Origin: Burkholderiales bacterium
GTDB lineage: Bacteria > Pseudomonadota > Gammaproteobacteria > Burkholderiales > Burkholderiaceae_C
Length of the DNA: 64,000 nucleotides
Assembly: GCA_016000195.1 (NCBI GenBank)
Contig: JAECRO010000006.1
Span: 35,343 to 99,342, forward strand
Direction: 5' to 3'
Part shown: in pieces, positions 44,513 through 52,473 of the stretch
Layout: every line of letters starts with the position of its first letter
Numbering within the stretch: position 1 is the stretch's first letter
The notes under the pieces: generated by a model
What the model saw: the letters and a program-made list of their open reading frames with translations, nothing else
Databases searched by the model: none
What the model was told of the DNA's origin: nothing
Program-made: the position numbers and the translations under genes

Positions 44513-44788
44513 TCAAAGCAGTTGGTTGAAATAGTTTTTCCAGATGGACTGCGCCGTCTCCAGCGGACTGTCGAGCAGGTTGCGGCGGCGGTTGTCGTCA
44601 TAGGCCTGGCGCCTGTCGGCGTCCGACAGCACTTCGTAAGCCTGCTGCACCGCCCGAAAACGGGCGTCCGCGCCTGGGGCCGAATTTTTGTCGGGATGCC
44701 AGAAGGAGGCCTTCTGGCGAAACGCTTTTTTGACATCCGCCAGCGTCGCAGCGCTGCTGATCCCAAGGGTGGTGTAGTGGTCTGTCAT
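44513..44788 (-). CDS. Small J-domain (DnaJ-like) protein
   Basis: The 91-residue protein is little more than a J domain: MTDHYTTLGISSAATLADVK, helix II KKAFRQKASFWHPDKNSAPG with the HPD motif, and helix III ARFRAVQQAYEVLSDADRRQAY. No Gly/Phe, zinc-finger or C-terminal substrate domain is present; a tail of about 25 residues (NLLDSPLETAQSIWKNYFNQLL) follows. It could recruit DnaK to a specific client. It is the first gene of the minus-strand cluster with three unknown proteins and then patatin. ATG at 44788; 44789-44962 contains no gene. Confidence 0.9.
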   Translation of the reverse strand: MTDHYTTLGISSAATLADVKKAFRQKASFWHPDKNSAPGADARFRAVQQAYEVLSDADRRQAYDDNRRRNLLDSPLETAQSIWKNYFNQLL

Positions 44789-44962
44789 GCGTGTGGGAGT
44801 TGGCTGAAACCGGAAGCGAGCGGCCAACACGGCATGCCGGATGGCCGCGCCGGGCTGGGGGCGCTAACGGGATGCGCAACGCGCGAGCCGGTGATTATGC
44901 TTGACCCGCGCTCCCCGCGCTGCCGGCAGGGATTGCGCGTCGGCCGTCAAAGGGCTGACTGC

Positions 44963-45835
44963 TCACTGCGCCTCGGACAGCTTTCCCAGCACCAGCCGCA
45001 ACTGCCGCCCGCAGCGCGCGGCCAGCGCTTCGTCGTGCGTGACCATCACAAACGCCGTGCCATGCTCGCGTGCCAGCTTGAGCATCAGCTGGAACACGCC
45101 GTCGGCGGTGGCCCGGTCGAGGTTGCCGGTGGGCTCGTCGGCCAGCACGCAGGCCGGCTGCGTGACCAGGGCGCGGGCAATCGCCACGCGCTGGCGTTCG
45201 CCGCCCGAAAGCTCGGCCGGGCGATGATGGATGCGGTCTTCCAAGCCGACGCTGGCAAGCATCTTACGGGCCACTTCAGACGCTTTGGCTCGGTCCTGGC
45301 GCCGAATCCACAGAGGCATCGCCACGTTGTCGAGCGCGCTGAACTCGGGCAGCAGGTGGTGAAACTGGTAGACAAAGCCCAGGTGCTGGTTGCGCAATTC
45401 GCCTTGTTCGGCGGGCGACAGGCTGGACAGAATCTGACCCTTCAGTTCGACCTGCCCGCTGGTGGGCGCGTCAAGGCCGCCCATCAAATGCAGCAGGGTG
45501 CTTTTGCCCGAACCCGAGGTCCCGACGATGGCCAGCGTTTCACCGCGATGCACCTGCAAATCGACACCCTGCAGCACGGTCACGTCGAGCCGGCCTTCGG
45601 TGAAGCGCTTGGTCAGGCCGCTGGCGCGCAGCACGACTTCGCCTTGCAGTTGGGCGGGTTCGGGGAGGCCCTCACCCCGGCCCTCTCCCAGCGGGGGAAG
45701 GAGGAAGTCGGATTCAGCCTCGTCTCCTTGCCAGTCAGGGCCGCAGGACCGGCTTTGCCGGACTGCAGGCGCAGCGGCCCCCTCGGGGGGCAGCGAACCA
45801 CTCGAAGAGGGGAGCGTGGGGGTCATATCACTCAT
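44963..45835 (-). CDS. lolD: Lipoprotein-releasing ABC transporter ATPase LolD with repeat-encoded N-terminal extension
   Basis: The ATPase drives extraction of lipoproteins from the inner membrane for transfer to LolA. Walker A is [18 protein letters not shown], the LolD motif [20 protein letters not shown], signature [15 protein letters not shown], Walker [13 protein letters not shown]. LolD should start near [14 protein letters not shown], yet the frame is open for about 66 more residues from ATG 45835, and that ATG overlaps the lolC stop codon (ATGAGTGATATGA). The extension ([36 protein letters not shown]) is translated repeat. A start closer to the domain cannot be excluded. Total 290 residues as drawn. 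Confidence 0.9.
   Translation of the reverse strand: MSDMTPTLPSSSGSLPPEGAAAPAVRQSRSCGPDWQGDEAESDFLLPPLGEGRGEGLPEPAQLQGEVVLRASGLTKRFTEGRLDVTVLQGVDLQVHRGETLAIVGTSGSGKSTLLHLMGGLDAPTSGQVELKGQILSSLSPAEQGELRNQHLGFVYQFHHLLPEFSALDNVAMPLWIRRQDRAKASEVARKMLASVGLEDRIHHRPAELSGGERQRVAIARALVTQPACVLADEPTGNLDRATADGVFQLMLKLAREHGTAFVMVTHDEALAARCGRQLRLVLGKLSEAQ
45735..45830 (+). repeat. Repeat family B, copy 4, encoding the LolD N-terminus
   Basis: GGGCCGCAGGACCGGCTTTG, GCAGGCGCAGCGGCCCCCTC, GGGGGGCAGCGAACCACTCG and GGGAGCGTGGGGGTCAT: the family B modules in the plus orientation, running up to the lolC stop. Just outside it, at about 45665-45700, CCCTCACCCCGGCCCTCTCC is a different, widespread short repeat. Confidence 0.75.
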
Positions 45836-47081
45836 AGCGCAGGGCCTCCGCCGGGTTCACGCGGCTGGCGCGCCAGCTGGGATAAATGGTTGCCAGGAAA
45901 GCCAGCACCAGCGAGATCACGACAATCGGCATGATGTCGCTGTACTGCGGCTCGCTGGGCATGCGGCTGATGAGATAGATGTCTTTCGGCAAAAAGCTGG
46001 CGTTCAGCAGCCGCTCCAGCGCCGGAACAATCACGTCGATATTGAAGGCAATGCCCAGCCCCAGCAGCAGGCCCGACAGCGTGCCGATCACGCCGACCAT
46101 CGCGCCCTGCACCATGAAAACGCCCATGATGCTTTTAGGGCTGGCGCCCAGCGTGCGCAGAATAGCAATGTCGGCGCGCTTGTCGGTCACGGTCATGACC
46201 AGCGTGCTGACGAGGTTGAAGGCGGCCACCGCGACGATCAGCGTCAGGATGATGAACATCATGCGTTTTTCCAGCTCGACGGCGGCAAACCAGGTCTTGT
46301 TCTGCCGCGTCCAGTCGCGAATCAGCAGGTCGCCGCTCAGGCTTTGCGACAGCGCCAGCGCCACCTGCCGCGCCTGGTGCAGGTCTTTGAGCTTGATGCG
46401 GATGCCGGTCGGCCCTTCAAGCCGGAAGATCTTGGCGGCGTCGTCCTGGTGCATCATGACCAGCGCCGAGTCGTATTCAAAATGGCCCGAGTCAAAGGTG
46501 CCGACCACGGTCATGGTTTTCAGGCGCGGCACGACGCCGGCCGGCGTGACCTGGCCGCTGGGCGCGATCAGCGTCACGGTGTCGCCCTCGCGCACGCCCA
46601 TGGCGCGCGCCAGTTCGCCGCCCAGCACCACGCCGAACTGGCCGGAAACCAGCTTTGCCAGCGTGGGCTGCGAAGTCACGGCCAGGTCCGTCACCTGGCC
46701 CTCCAGCGCCGGATCAATCCCGCGAACCATGGTGCCTTTCATGTCCTCACCGCGCGCCAGCAATGCCTGGGCTGCTATGAAAGTTGCAGCACCGACGACA
46801 TTCGGATTGGCCCGTATCTCGGCCAGCGTTTGCTGCGGATCGGCCAGCGCGCCGCCGCCGGGCGCGAACACCTCGATGTGCGAGATCACGCCCAGCATGC
46901 GGTCGCGGACTTCCTTCTGAAAGCCGTTCATCACGCTCAGCACGATGATCAGCGCCGCCACACCGAGCGCAATGCCGAGCATGGAAACGCCCGAAATAAA
47001 GGAAATAAAGCCATTGCGCCGGGTGGCGCGGCCAGCACGGGTGTAGCGCCAGCCCAAAATCAACTCATAGGGGATTTGCAT
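45828..47081 (-). CDS. lolC: Lipoprotein-releasing ABC transporter permease LolC/LolE
   Basis: The 417-residue permease has the MacB/LolC layout: a first membrane helix ([34 protein letters not shown]), a periplasmic domain, and three C-terminal helices ([60 protein letters not shown]). [16 protein letters not shown] is typical of LolC/E. One permease gene is present here, and many Betaproteobacteria use a single LolF-like protein, so the C or E label is provisional. Start ATG 47081 ([18 protein letters not shown]). The gene overlaps lolD by eight bases. Confidence 0.93.
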   Translation of the reverse strand: MQIPYELILGWRYTRAGRATRRNGFISFISGVSMLGIALGVAALIIVLSVMNGFQKEVRDRMLGVISHIEVFAPGGGALADPQQTLAEIRANPNVVGAATFIAAQALLARGEDMKGTMVRGIDPALEGQVTDLAVTSQPTLAKLVSGQFGVVLGGELARAMGVREGDTVTLIAPSGQVTPAGVVPRLKTMTVVGTFDSGHFEYDSALVMMHQDDAAKIFRLEGPTGIRIKLKDLHQARQVALALSQSLSGDLLIRDWTRQNKTWFAAVELEKRMMFIILTLIVAVAAFNLVSTLVMTVTDKRADIAILRTLGASPKSIMGVFMVQGAMVGVIGTLSGLLLGLGIAFNIDVIVPALERLLNASFLPKDIYLISRMPSEPQYSDIMPIVVISLVLAFLATIYPSWRASRVNPAEALRYE

Positions 47082-47114
47082 GGCAGCGATTGTGGCATCC
47101 CGGACAATAGGACG

Positions 47115-48101
47115 ATGCGCTCCCATTCGACCTCCCCTTCAAGCTCCCATTTGCTGATTCCTTTTGCCGCCTGCAGCGCCGAGGCCTGGCTGCCGACCCT
47201 GCAAGCCCTGCCGCCGGACAGCCTGAAGCGCCTCGGACAATTGCTGCAGGGCATGAAACTGCTGGAAACCGACAGCCAGAACACGGAGTCGCTGTCACCG
47301 CCCCATGAACGCGCACTGGCCCGTGCGCTCGGCCTGGCGACGCTGCAAACCCCGGACGGCCTGATGCCCTGGGCCGCCAGCGACGCGGCGCAACACCTGC
47401 AAGCCGGCCATGACAAGGCCTGGGCCTGGATCACGCCCTGCCACTGGGCGATGGGCCACCTGCACGCGACCCTGAGCGACCCGGCGGCGCTGGAATTGCA
47501 GGAAAACGAATCGCGCGCCCTGCTGGCGATCATGCAGCCCTACTTTGAAACCGACGGCATCACGCTGCACTACCGGAGCGCCGGGCGCTGGCTGGCCGAG
47601 GGCGAGCTGTTTCGCGACCTGCCGACCGCCTCGCTGGACCGGGTGCTGGCGCGCAACGTGGATGCCTGGCTGCCGGGCGCGCCGGGTGCCGGGCCGCTCA
47701 GGAGGCTGCAAAATGAAATGCAGATGCTGATGTATACGCATCCCTTCAATGACGCCCGGGAGTTGCAGCGCCAGTTGCCGGTCAACTCCTTCTGGATCAG
47801 CGGCACGGGCGCCTTGCCCGCCCCTGCCAACCAGCCCAAGGCGCAAGTCAGCGCGCCGCGCAGCCTGGCGCAGGCGGTTTTCAGGGAAGACTGGGCCGGC
47901 TACGCGCAGGCCTGGGCAACGCTGGAGGCTGGCGACATCGCCGGATTGCTGAGCCGGCAGCGCGCCGGCGAAACCGTGCGGCTGACGCTGTGCGGCGAAC
48001 ACAGCGCCCGGACCTTTCAGACCCACCGCGCCGGCCTGTGGACCAAAATTTCAAGCCTTTTAAGCCCCTTGCGCACGCTGGACGTGCTCAAGCAGCTATG
48101 A
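47115..48101 (+). CDS. RpfE-like protein (regulatory protein RpfE type / phosphoglycerate-mutase-like)
   Basis: This 328-residue protein has an RpfE-type sequence: PFAACSAEAWLPTLQALPPD, LARALGLATLQTPDGLMPWA, WAWITPCHWAMGHLHATLSDP, YFETDGITLHYRSAGRWLAE and VNSFWISGTGALP. In Xanthomonas rpfE lies beside recJ, as here, and in Burkholderiales such genes are often named phosphoglycerate mutase. No biochemical role is established as far as I know. The ATG at 47115 is divergent from lolC by 33 bases. The C-terminal codons LKQL and the stop come from repeat A copy 13. Confidence 0.75.
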   Translation: MRSHSTSPSSSHLLIPFAACSAEAWLPTLQALPPDSLKRLGQLLQGMKLLETDSQNTESLSPPHERALARALGLATLQTPDGLMPWAASDAAQHLQAGHDKAWAWITPCHWAMGHLHATLSDPAALELQENESRALLAIMQPYFETDGITLHYRSAGRWLAEGELFRDLPTASLDRVLARNVDAWLPGAPGAGPLRRLQNEMQMLMYTHPFNDARELQRQLPVNSFWISGTGALPAPANQPKAQVSAPRSLAQAVFREDWAGYAQAWATLEAGDIAGLLSRQRAGETVRLTLCGEHSARTFQTHRAGLWTKISSLLSPLRTLDVLKQL

Positions 48102-48118
48102 AAATCATAGTAATCATC
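48084..48118 (-). repeat. Repeat family A, copy 13 (partial)
   Basis: CTCAAGCAGCTATGAAAATC and ATAGTAATC: the arm of the repeat that ends the rpfE-like gene and supplies its stop codon. Confidence 0.5.
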
Positions 48119-48138
48119 ACGCATTCAATCATCACATC

Positions 48139-49881
48139 ATGAAAATACAGGTACGCGACGTGCCCCCGCGCAGCGTCTGGGCGCTGCAGCAGGCGGGCAT
48201 TCATCCTTTGCTGGCGCAGCTGTATGCGGCGCGCGGCGTCCACGGGGTTGAGGAACTCGACGACGGACTGGCCCGGCTGCTGCCGCCGTCATCGCTCAAG
48301 GGCACGCGCGAAGCCGCCATCCTGCTGGCCGACGCCATGGCCGCCGGCCAGCGCATTTGCGTCGTCGCCGACTACGACTGCGACGGCGCCACCGCCTGCG
48401 CCGTGGCGCTGCGCGGCCTGAAGCTGCTGGGCGCAACAAACGTCAGCTACCTCGTACCCGACCGGGTGGTGGACGGCTACGGCCTGACCGCGCCGATTGC
48501 CGAGCGCGTCAAGGCCAGCGGCGCCGATGTGCTGGTCACGGTGGACAACGGCATTGCCAGCATAGCCGGCGTGGCGCGTGCCAAGGCGCTGGGCCTGCAG
48601 GTGCTGGTGACAGACCACCACCTGCCCGCGCTGTTCAACGAGCAGATCGGGCTGCCCGACGCCGACGTGATCGTCAACCCCAACCAGCCCGGCTGCAGCT
48701 TTGAAAGCAAGTCCATGGCCGGCGTCGGCGTGATGTTTTACGTGCTGCTGGCGCTGCGCGCCGAATTGCGCCAGCGCGGCGTGTTTGACGCTGCCAGCCA
48801 GCCCAAGCTCGACACGCTGCTGCCGCTGGTCGCGCTGGGCACCGTGGCCGACGTGGTCAAGCTCGACGCCAACAACCGCCGCCTGGTGGCGCAGGGCCTC
48901 AAGCGCATCCGGGCCGGCGCCCTGCCCGCCGGCATCGCCAGCCTGTTCAAGGCTGCCGGGCGGCAGGCGCCCGCCGCGACGACCTTCGATTTTGGCTTTG
49001 CGCTCGGCCCGCGCATCAACGCCGCCGGCCGGCTCGCCGACATGCGGCTGGGCATCGAATGCCTGCTGACCGACGACCCGGCGCGCGCCGACGAGCTGGC
49101 GCAGATGCTCGACGGCATCAACCGCGACCGCCGCCAGATCGAGTCCGGCATGCGCGACCAGGCGCAACTGGCGGCCGACGCGATGATTGACGAGGACGAA
49201 GAACCGCCACCGGCGATTGTGATTTTTGACCCGGAATTCCACGAAGGCGTGGTCGGCATCGTCGCCTCGCGCATCAAGGACAAGCTGCACCGGCCGACCT
49301 TTGTGTTCGCCGCCAGCCAGGCGCCGGGCAAGGAGCATGAGATGAAAGGCTCGGGCCGCTCGATTCCGGGCTTTCACCTGCGCGATGCGCTGGACCTGGT
49401 CGCCAAGCGCCATCCGGGCGTGCTGCTGCGCTTTGGCGGGCATGCCATGGCGGCCGGCTGCACGGTTGCCGAGGAAAACTTCGAACTGTTCGAGTCCGGT
49501 CTGCAGCAGGTCGCCCGTGAATGGCTGGACGCCGCCACCCTGACGCAGCGCATGGAAACCGACGGCCCGCTGGCGTCCGAATACCGGCGCGCCGACCTGG
49601 TCGATACGCTGCACAAGGAAGTCTGGGGCCAGGGCTTTGCCGCGCCCACGTTCAGCGAAGAGGTCGAGGTGGTGTCGCAGCGGCTGGTGGGTGACGACAA
49701 GCATTTGTCCCTGAAGCTCAAGCACCAGGGAGAGCCGGTGGACGGCATCTGGTTCGGCCACACCGAAGCCCTGCCCGCGCGCGTCACACTGGCGTTCCGG
49801 CTCGATACCAATGAGTGGAAAGGCATCCGGCGCGTACAGTTTCTCATCGAAGCGGCGGAAATCCAGCCCGCGAAGACATAG
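48139..49881 (+). CDS. recJ: Single-stranded-DNA-specific exonuclease RecJ
   Basis: The 580-residue 5'-3' ssDNA exonuclease acts in RecF recombination and mismatch repair. DHH-family motifs occur in order: ICVVADYDCDGATACAVALRGL (I), DVLVTVDNGIAS (II), VLVTDHHLP (III), VIVNPNQPGC and MAGVGVMFYVL (IV), then the DHHA1 motif RFGGHAMAAGCTV and the OB-like C-terminus LSLKLKHQGEPVDGIWFGH. Length is normal. The ATG at 48139 follows the rpfE-like gene by 37 bases. Confidence 0.97.
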   Translation: MKIQVRDVPPRSVWALQQAGIHPLLAQLYAARGVHGVEELDDGLARLLPPSSLKGTREAAILLADAMAAGQRICVVADYDCDGATACAVALRGLKLLGATNVSYLVPDRVVDGYGLTAPIAERVKASGADVLVTVDNGIASIAGVARAKALGLQVLVTDHHLPALFNEQIGLPDADVIVNPNQPGCSFESKSMAGVGVMFYVLLALRAELRQRGVFDAASQPKLDTLLPLVALGTVADVVKLDANNRRLVAQGLKRIRAGALPAGIASLFKAAGRQAPAATTFDFGFALGPRINAAGRLADMRLGIECLLTDDPARADELAQMLDGINRDRRQIESGMRDQAQLAADAMIDEDEEPPPAIVIFDPEFHEGVVGIVASRIKDKLHRPTFVFAASQAPGKEHEMKGSGRSIPGFHLRDALDLVAKRHPGVLLRFGGHAMAAGCTVAEENFELFESGLQQVAREWLDAATLTQRMETDGPLASEYRRADLVDTLHKEVWGQGFAAPTFSEEVEVVSQRLVGDDKHLSLKLKHQGEPVDGIWFGHTEALPARVTLAFRLDTNEWKGIRRVQFLIEAAEIQPAKT

Positions 49882-50003
49882 GGGGTTTTGTCCGACGATT
49901 TTTGAGCCGGGCTGCCTGCAGCCGTTTTCTGACGGCGCGGCAATGATCGGTGTTCAGAAGACGCGCCACACCGGAGCGTTTGCCATCCCCAAGAGGAAAA
50001 ATC

Positions 50004-50078
50004 ATGAACACCATCATCTATATCGTCGGCCTGGTCGTCATCATCGGCGTGATCCTGTCGTATTTCGGCCTGCGTTGA
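50004..50078 (+). CDS. 24-residue hydrophobic membrane peptide
   Basis: The short frame encodes MNTIIYIVGLVVIIGVILSY then FGLR: one membrane helix with an Arg at the C-terminal end. AAGAGGAAAAATC before the ATG is a good ribosome site. I recall similarly short single-helix peptides in Burkholderiales genomes, usually left unannotated. It stands alone between recJ and a Fic-like remnant. The probability that such a uniform hydrophobic frame with a good ribosome site arises by chance is low but not computed. Confidence 0.65.
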   Translation: MNTIIYIVGLVVIIGVILSYFGLR

Positions 50079-50103
50079 GGCGGGCTCGGAGGGCAGGAAT
50101 ATT

Positions 50104-50152
50104 GACTACTAAATTGATAGCTGCTTGCGCATGCCCAGCATGCGCAAAAGCC
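50104..50152 (+). repeat. Repeat family A, copy 14 (near consensus)
   Basis: GACTACTAAATTGATAGCTG followed by arms TTGCGCATGC and GCATGCGCAA around CCA: the best example of the hairpin half. Its minus strand forms the last codons of the Fic-like remnant. Confidence 0.85.
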
Positions 50153-50592
50153 TTGTTTCCTTAATTTTTCGGTAAAACCGGCTGCGCGCCTGCCAGGCGA
50201 GAAATTCCAAACGCGTGAGCCGCCAGCGCGCCACGCTGCCTTCGCGCAACTGCCTGAGCGCGTCGGTAAGCAGTTGGACAAAGGCCTTCTGGTCTGCGGT
50301 ACACGCCAGCTTGGCTGCCAGTTGCGCTACCCTTTGCGGATCAGGCGCCTGCAGCCCTTGACCACCAACTGCACGGCCTCAATCAAGGCCTCGCGGTACT
50401 TGATCTTCAGCGGGTCAGGCTCGACGCATGCTTTGCGTGATAGCCAGGTAGCGCTGGCATGAACCCTCGCAGGCCCAGACGAACACATCCTGCAGCCACT
50501 CCACCCGGTTGAGTTCATACACGCCCAACGTGCCTTCCACGCAAGCGTGCTCCAGCACGTCAATGAAGAACAAGGGATTTGTCGCGCTAGAA
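50109..50592 (-). pseudogene. Fic-like protein, fragment with frameshifts
   Basis: On the minus strand three frames in succession read like one protein: NPLFFIDVLEHACVEGTLGV, YELNRVEWLQDVFVWACEGS and CQRYLAITQSM in frame one; VEPDPLKIKYREALIEAVQL in frame two; KAFVQLLTDALRQLREGSVA and RWRLTRLEFLAWQARSRFYR in frame three. From memory this is the C-terminal part of a Fic/DOC-domain protein family (LEH.C..GTLGVYELNRV; LREG..ARWRL....FLAWQ). The Fic HPFxxGNGR motif is not in the remnant, so the assignment rests on flanking regions only. Two frameshifts and a missing 5' end make it a pseudogene. Confidence 0.55.
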
Positions 50593-50645
50593 AAAAGTGC
50601 CGCAAAGTTATTGCTGCAGACCTCTCCAATTCGCCCTCAAGCCCG

Positions 50646-50674
50646 GTGACAAAAGGCACACATTGCGCTAGCAT
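50646..50674 (+). promoter_or_regulatory. Putative promoter of the toxin-antitoxin operon
   Basis: GTGACA (50646-50651) and TAGCAT (50669-50674) are separated by 17 bases. The expected start of transcription, about seven bases downstream, falls on or next to the toxin ATG at 50681, so the toxin message may be leaderless. Confidence 0.5.
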
Positions 50675-50680
50675 CGCATC

Positions 50681-50977
50681 ATGAAGCCTTTCCGCTGGAG
50701 TCCAGAGAAGAACGATGTGCTCAAGGGGGAACGAGGCGTGTCTTTTGAAAGCATGGTCGTCGCCATTGAAAGTGGCGGCCTGCTGGACATCCTTGCCCAT
50801 CCGAACGAGCAAAAGTATCCCAGACAACGCGTCCTTGTCGTCGCCCATGACAGTTACGCCTACCTGGTTCCGTTCGTCGAGGAGGACGACTTCTTCTTTC
50901 TCAAGACCGTCATCCCCAGCCGCAAGGCAACCAGGGACTACTTGAACCATGGAGCCGACGATGCCCACCCAGATTGA
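50681..50977 (+). CDS. BrnT-like toxin of a type II toxin-antitoxin system
   Basis: The 98-residue protein has the BrnT pattern FRWSPEKNDVLKGERGVSFE, then a beta-rich core with VLVVAHDSYAYLVPFVEEDD and the end FLKTVIPSRKATRDYL. BrnT toxins are RelE-fold ribonucleases controlled by a BrnA antitoxin. The order (toxin first, antitoxin second, overlapping) is that of brnTA. No Shine-Dalgarno precedes the ATG. The match is from pattern reading, and the substrate is unknown. Confidence 0.72.
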   Translation: MKPFRWSPEKNDVLKGERGVSFESMVVAIESGGLLDILAHPNEQKYPRQRVLVVAHDSYAYLVPFVEEDDFFFLKTVIPSRKATRDYLNHGADDAHPD

Positions 50978-51278
50978 TCACGAAGAGAGCGAACTTCTTC
51001 AGGCCTTTGAGCAAGGCCAACTGAAGTCCATCGCCAGCAAAAGCGAGTTGGCCAAATTCAAGGCGGCCGCCAGAGCCACCGCCCTGAAGGATCGCCGGGT
51101 CAACATCCGGCTGTCATCGGGAGACCTTTCCGACATTCAGGTCAAAGCGCTGGAAGAAGGCATCCCCTATCAAACGCTCATTGCCAGCGTGCTGCATAAG
51201 TACGTGACGGGCCGCTTGACGGAAAGACCTGCCCAACGAGCGCCATCGGCAAAAGGCAGGTCGTCAAAACCACTTTAG
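50961..51278 (+). CDS. CopG/BrnA-like antitoxin
   Basis: The 105-residue protein has a charged N-terminal part (EESELLQAFEQGQLKSIASK) and a ribbon-helix-helix-like segment, DRRVNIRLSSGDLSDIQVKA and LEEGIPYQTLIASVLHKYVTG, where RVNIRLSS is the DNA-contacting strand. The tail is basic. The start at 50961 has GGAG six bases upstream and lies 17 bases inside the toxin gene, so the two are translationally coupled; an earlier ATG at 50949 is possible. Antitoxins of this kind bind the toxin and repress the operon. Confidence 0.78.
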   Translation: MPTQIDHEESELLQAFEQGQLKSIASKSELAKFKAAARATALKDRRVNIRLSSGDLSDIQVKALEEGIPYQTLIASVLHKYVTGRLTERPAQRAPSAKGRSSKPL

Positions 51279-51369
51279 CCTTCGCCCGTCAACTCTAGCA
51301 AGCCAGTTCATGATCTCAATTATGGGATACGGAATCCAGAGGCAATGTCATTCCAGCCTTGTCCAGCCC

Positions 51370-51897
51370 TCAAGACGCCTTCTTGATTTTCATCTTCTCA
51401 AACTTGTCCTTGTACTCTTTCACCTTGTCTTTCATGACCTCACCCAAAGGCTGCTTGGTTTTGATGACTTTTTGCAGGCGTGCGGTGTCCAACTGCTTTT
51501 TACCATCGACAAACGCACTTTCAATCGCGTCTTTGACAATCGCTTCAATGTCCGCGCCTGAATAGTCTTTGGTGTCTTTGGCCAGTTGCTCCAAGTTCAC
51601 ACTGTCATTCAACTTGCCGCGTTTGCTGAGGTGCAGGTTGAAGATTTCTTTGCGTTCTACCTCGGTGGGGAAATCGACATAAAAATTCTCGTCAACCCGC
51701 CCTTTGCGCAACAACTCAGGCGGCAGGGCTGAAATGTCATTGGCGGTGGCAATGACAAACACCTGGCTGGTTTTTTCTTGCATCCAGGTCAAAAAATAAC
51801 CAAACATGCGGGTGGCAACCTCGGAGCCCGCGCCGCCGCTGCCGATGCCGGCAAAGGCCTTTTCAACCTCATCCACCCACAACGCACAAGGGCTCAC
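51370..51897 (-). pseudogene. AAA-family ATPase, C-terminal half
   Basis: The frame keeps Walker B and beyond: [34 protein letters not shown] (sensor 1), [20 protein letters not shown] (arginine finger region) and the lid YSGADIEAIVKDAIESAF. Walker A and the whole N-terminal part (perhaps 300 residues) are missing; the sequence before the Walker B strand meets a TAG stop three codons upstream of the family match. The protein resembles the FtsH-like AAA proteins of about 500 residues. The edge of the deletion is at about 51895, next to GGCTTAACTTAATAGCATTG, which could be a trace of a mobile-element end. Confidence 0.8.
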
Positions 51898-52054
51898 CCA
51901 ATGCTATTAAGTTAAGCCGCCTCCACCCTGCCGTAAGCTACGAGTCTTTGCTAAAAAGGACTTTTCAGCCATACGCCCCGCACCTCTTGTCAGCCAGCTG
52001 CTGGCCCAGTATGGCGTGATTCAATAAATTTGAAGTTCATGCGATGTGCAACTT

Positions 52055-52302
52055 TCAAAATGAAACCAAGCCATCAAGGTGCAGGCAAGGCCGGCCGAGT
52101 TGACGGTTGAGCAGGACACACAGCATATGGACCGCGACCTTGCGGTACAGGCTACGACGGTAGCCGATCACAAGCTTGAGCTGCTCCCGCTTTTGGTAAT
52201 GCACGCGCACCCGGTTGAAAATGGCCGCCTGCGTCAGGTCAACAACCCGTTGAATCTGCCGAACAGTTGCATCCGCCACCCTCTGCTTGAGCCCAAAAAT
52301 CG
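52055..52302 (-). pseudogene. Unidentified coding remnant
   Basis: The minus strand reads AIFGLKQRVADATVRQIQRV, VDLTQAAIFNRVRVHYQKRE and QLKLVIGYRRSLYRKVAVHM then LCVLLNRQL up to TGA at 52055. It has the look of a genuine C-terminal region (amphipathic helices, many Arg/Lys), with no start or N-terminal part. A transposase or plasmid-type protein is possible, but I do not recognise it. Confidence 0.35.
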
Positions 52303-52355
52303 CTACTAATTTAATAGCTGGTTGTGCATATACAGTCTGCGCCAGAGCCTTCTTT
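52303..52355 (+). repeat. Repeat family A, copy 15
   Basis: ATCGCTACTAATTTAATAGC, TGGTTGTGCATATACAGTCT and GCGCCAGAGCCTTC: full-length, in the intergenic gap upstream of the Crp/Fnr gene. Confidence 0.8.
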
Positions 52356-52473
52356 TCCTTAAAATATTCGCGATTTCACCCCTTTGGGCTAACGGCGCAT
52401 GGCGCAGCGCGCTGATCAAAGGCGTCGCCACTTATCATGAGGCATTCCACCCTCAGTTTCACCGGACTCGCCC

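Larger units (their letters stand above)
51898..52473. other. Region without intact genes
   Basis: It holds the unidentified remnant at 52055-52302, repeat A copy 15 and the upstream region of the Crp/Fnr gene. An AT-rich block near 51898-52050 has no protein-like frame that I can support. Confidence 0.6.

Noticed and set aside
45462..47114. A plus-strand frame upstream of and continuous with the rpfE-like gene
   Set aside because: It is antisense to lolD and lolC; family similarity begins only after the ATG at 47115.
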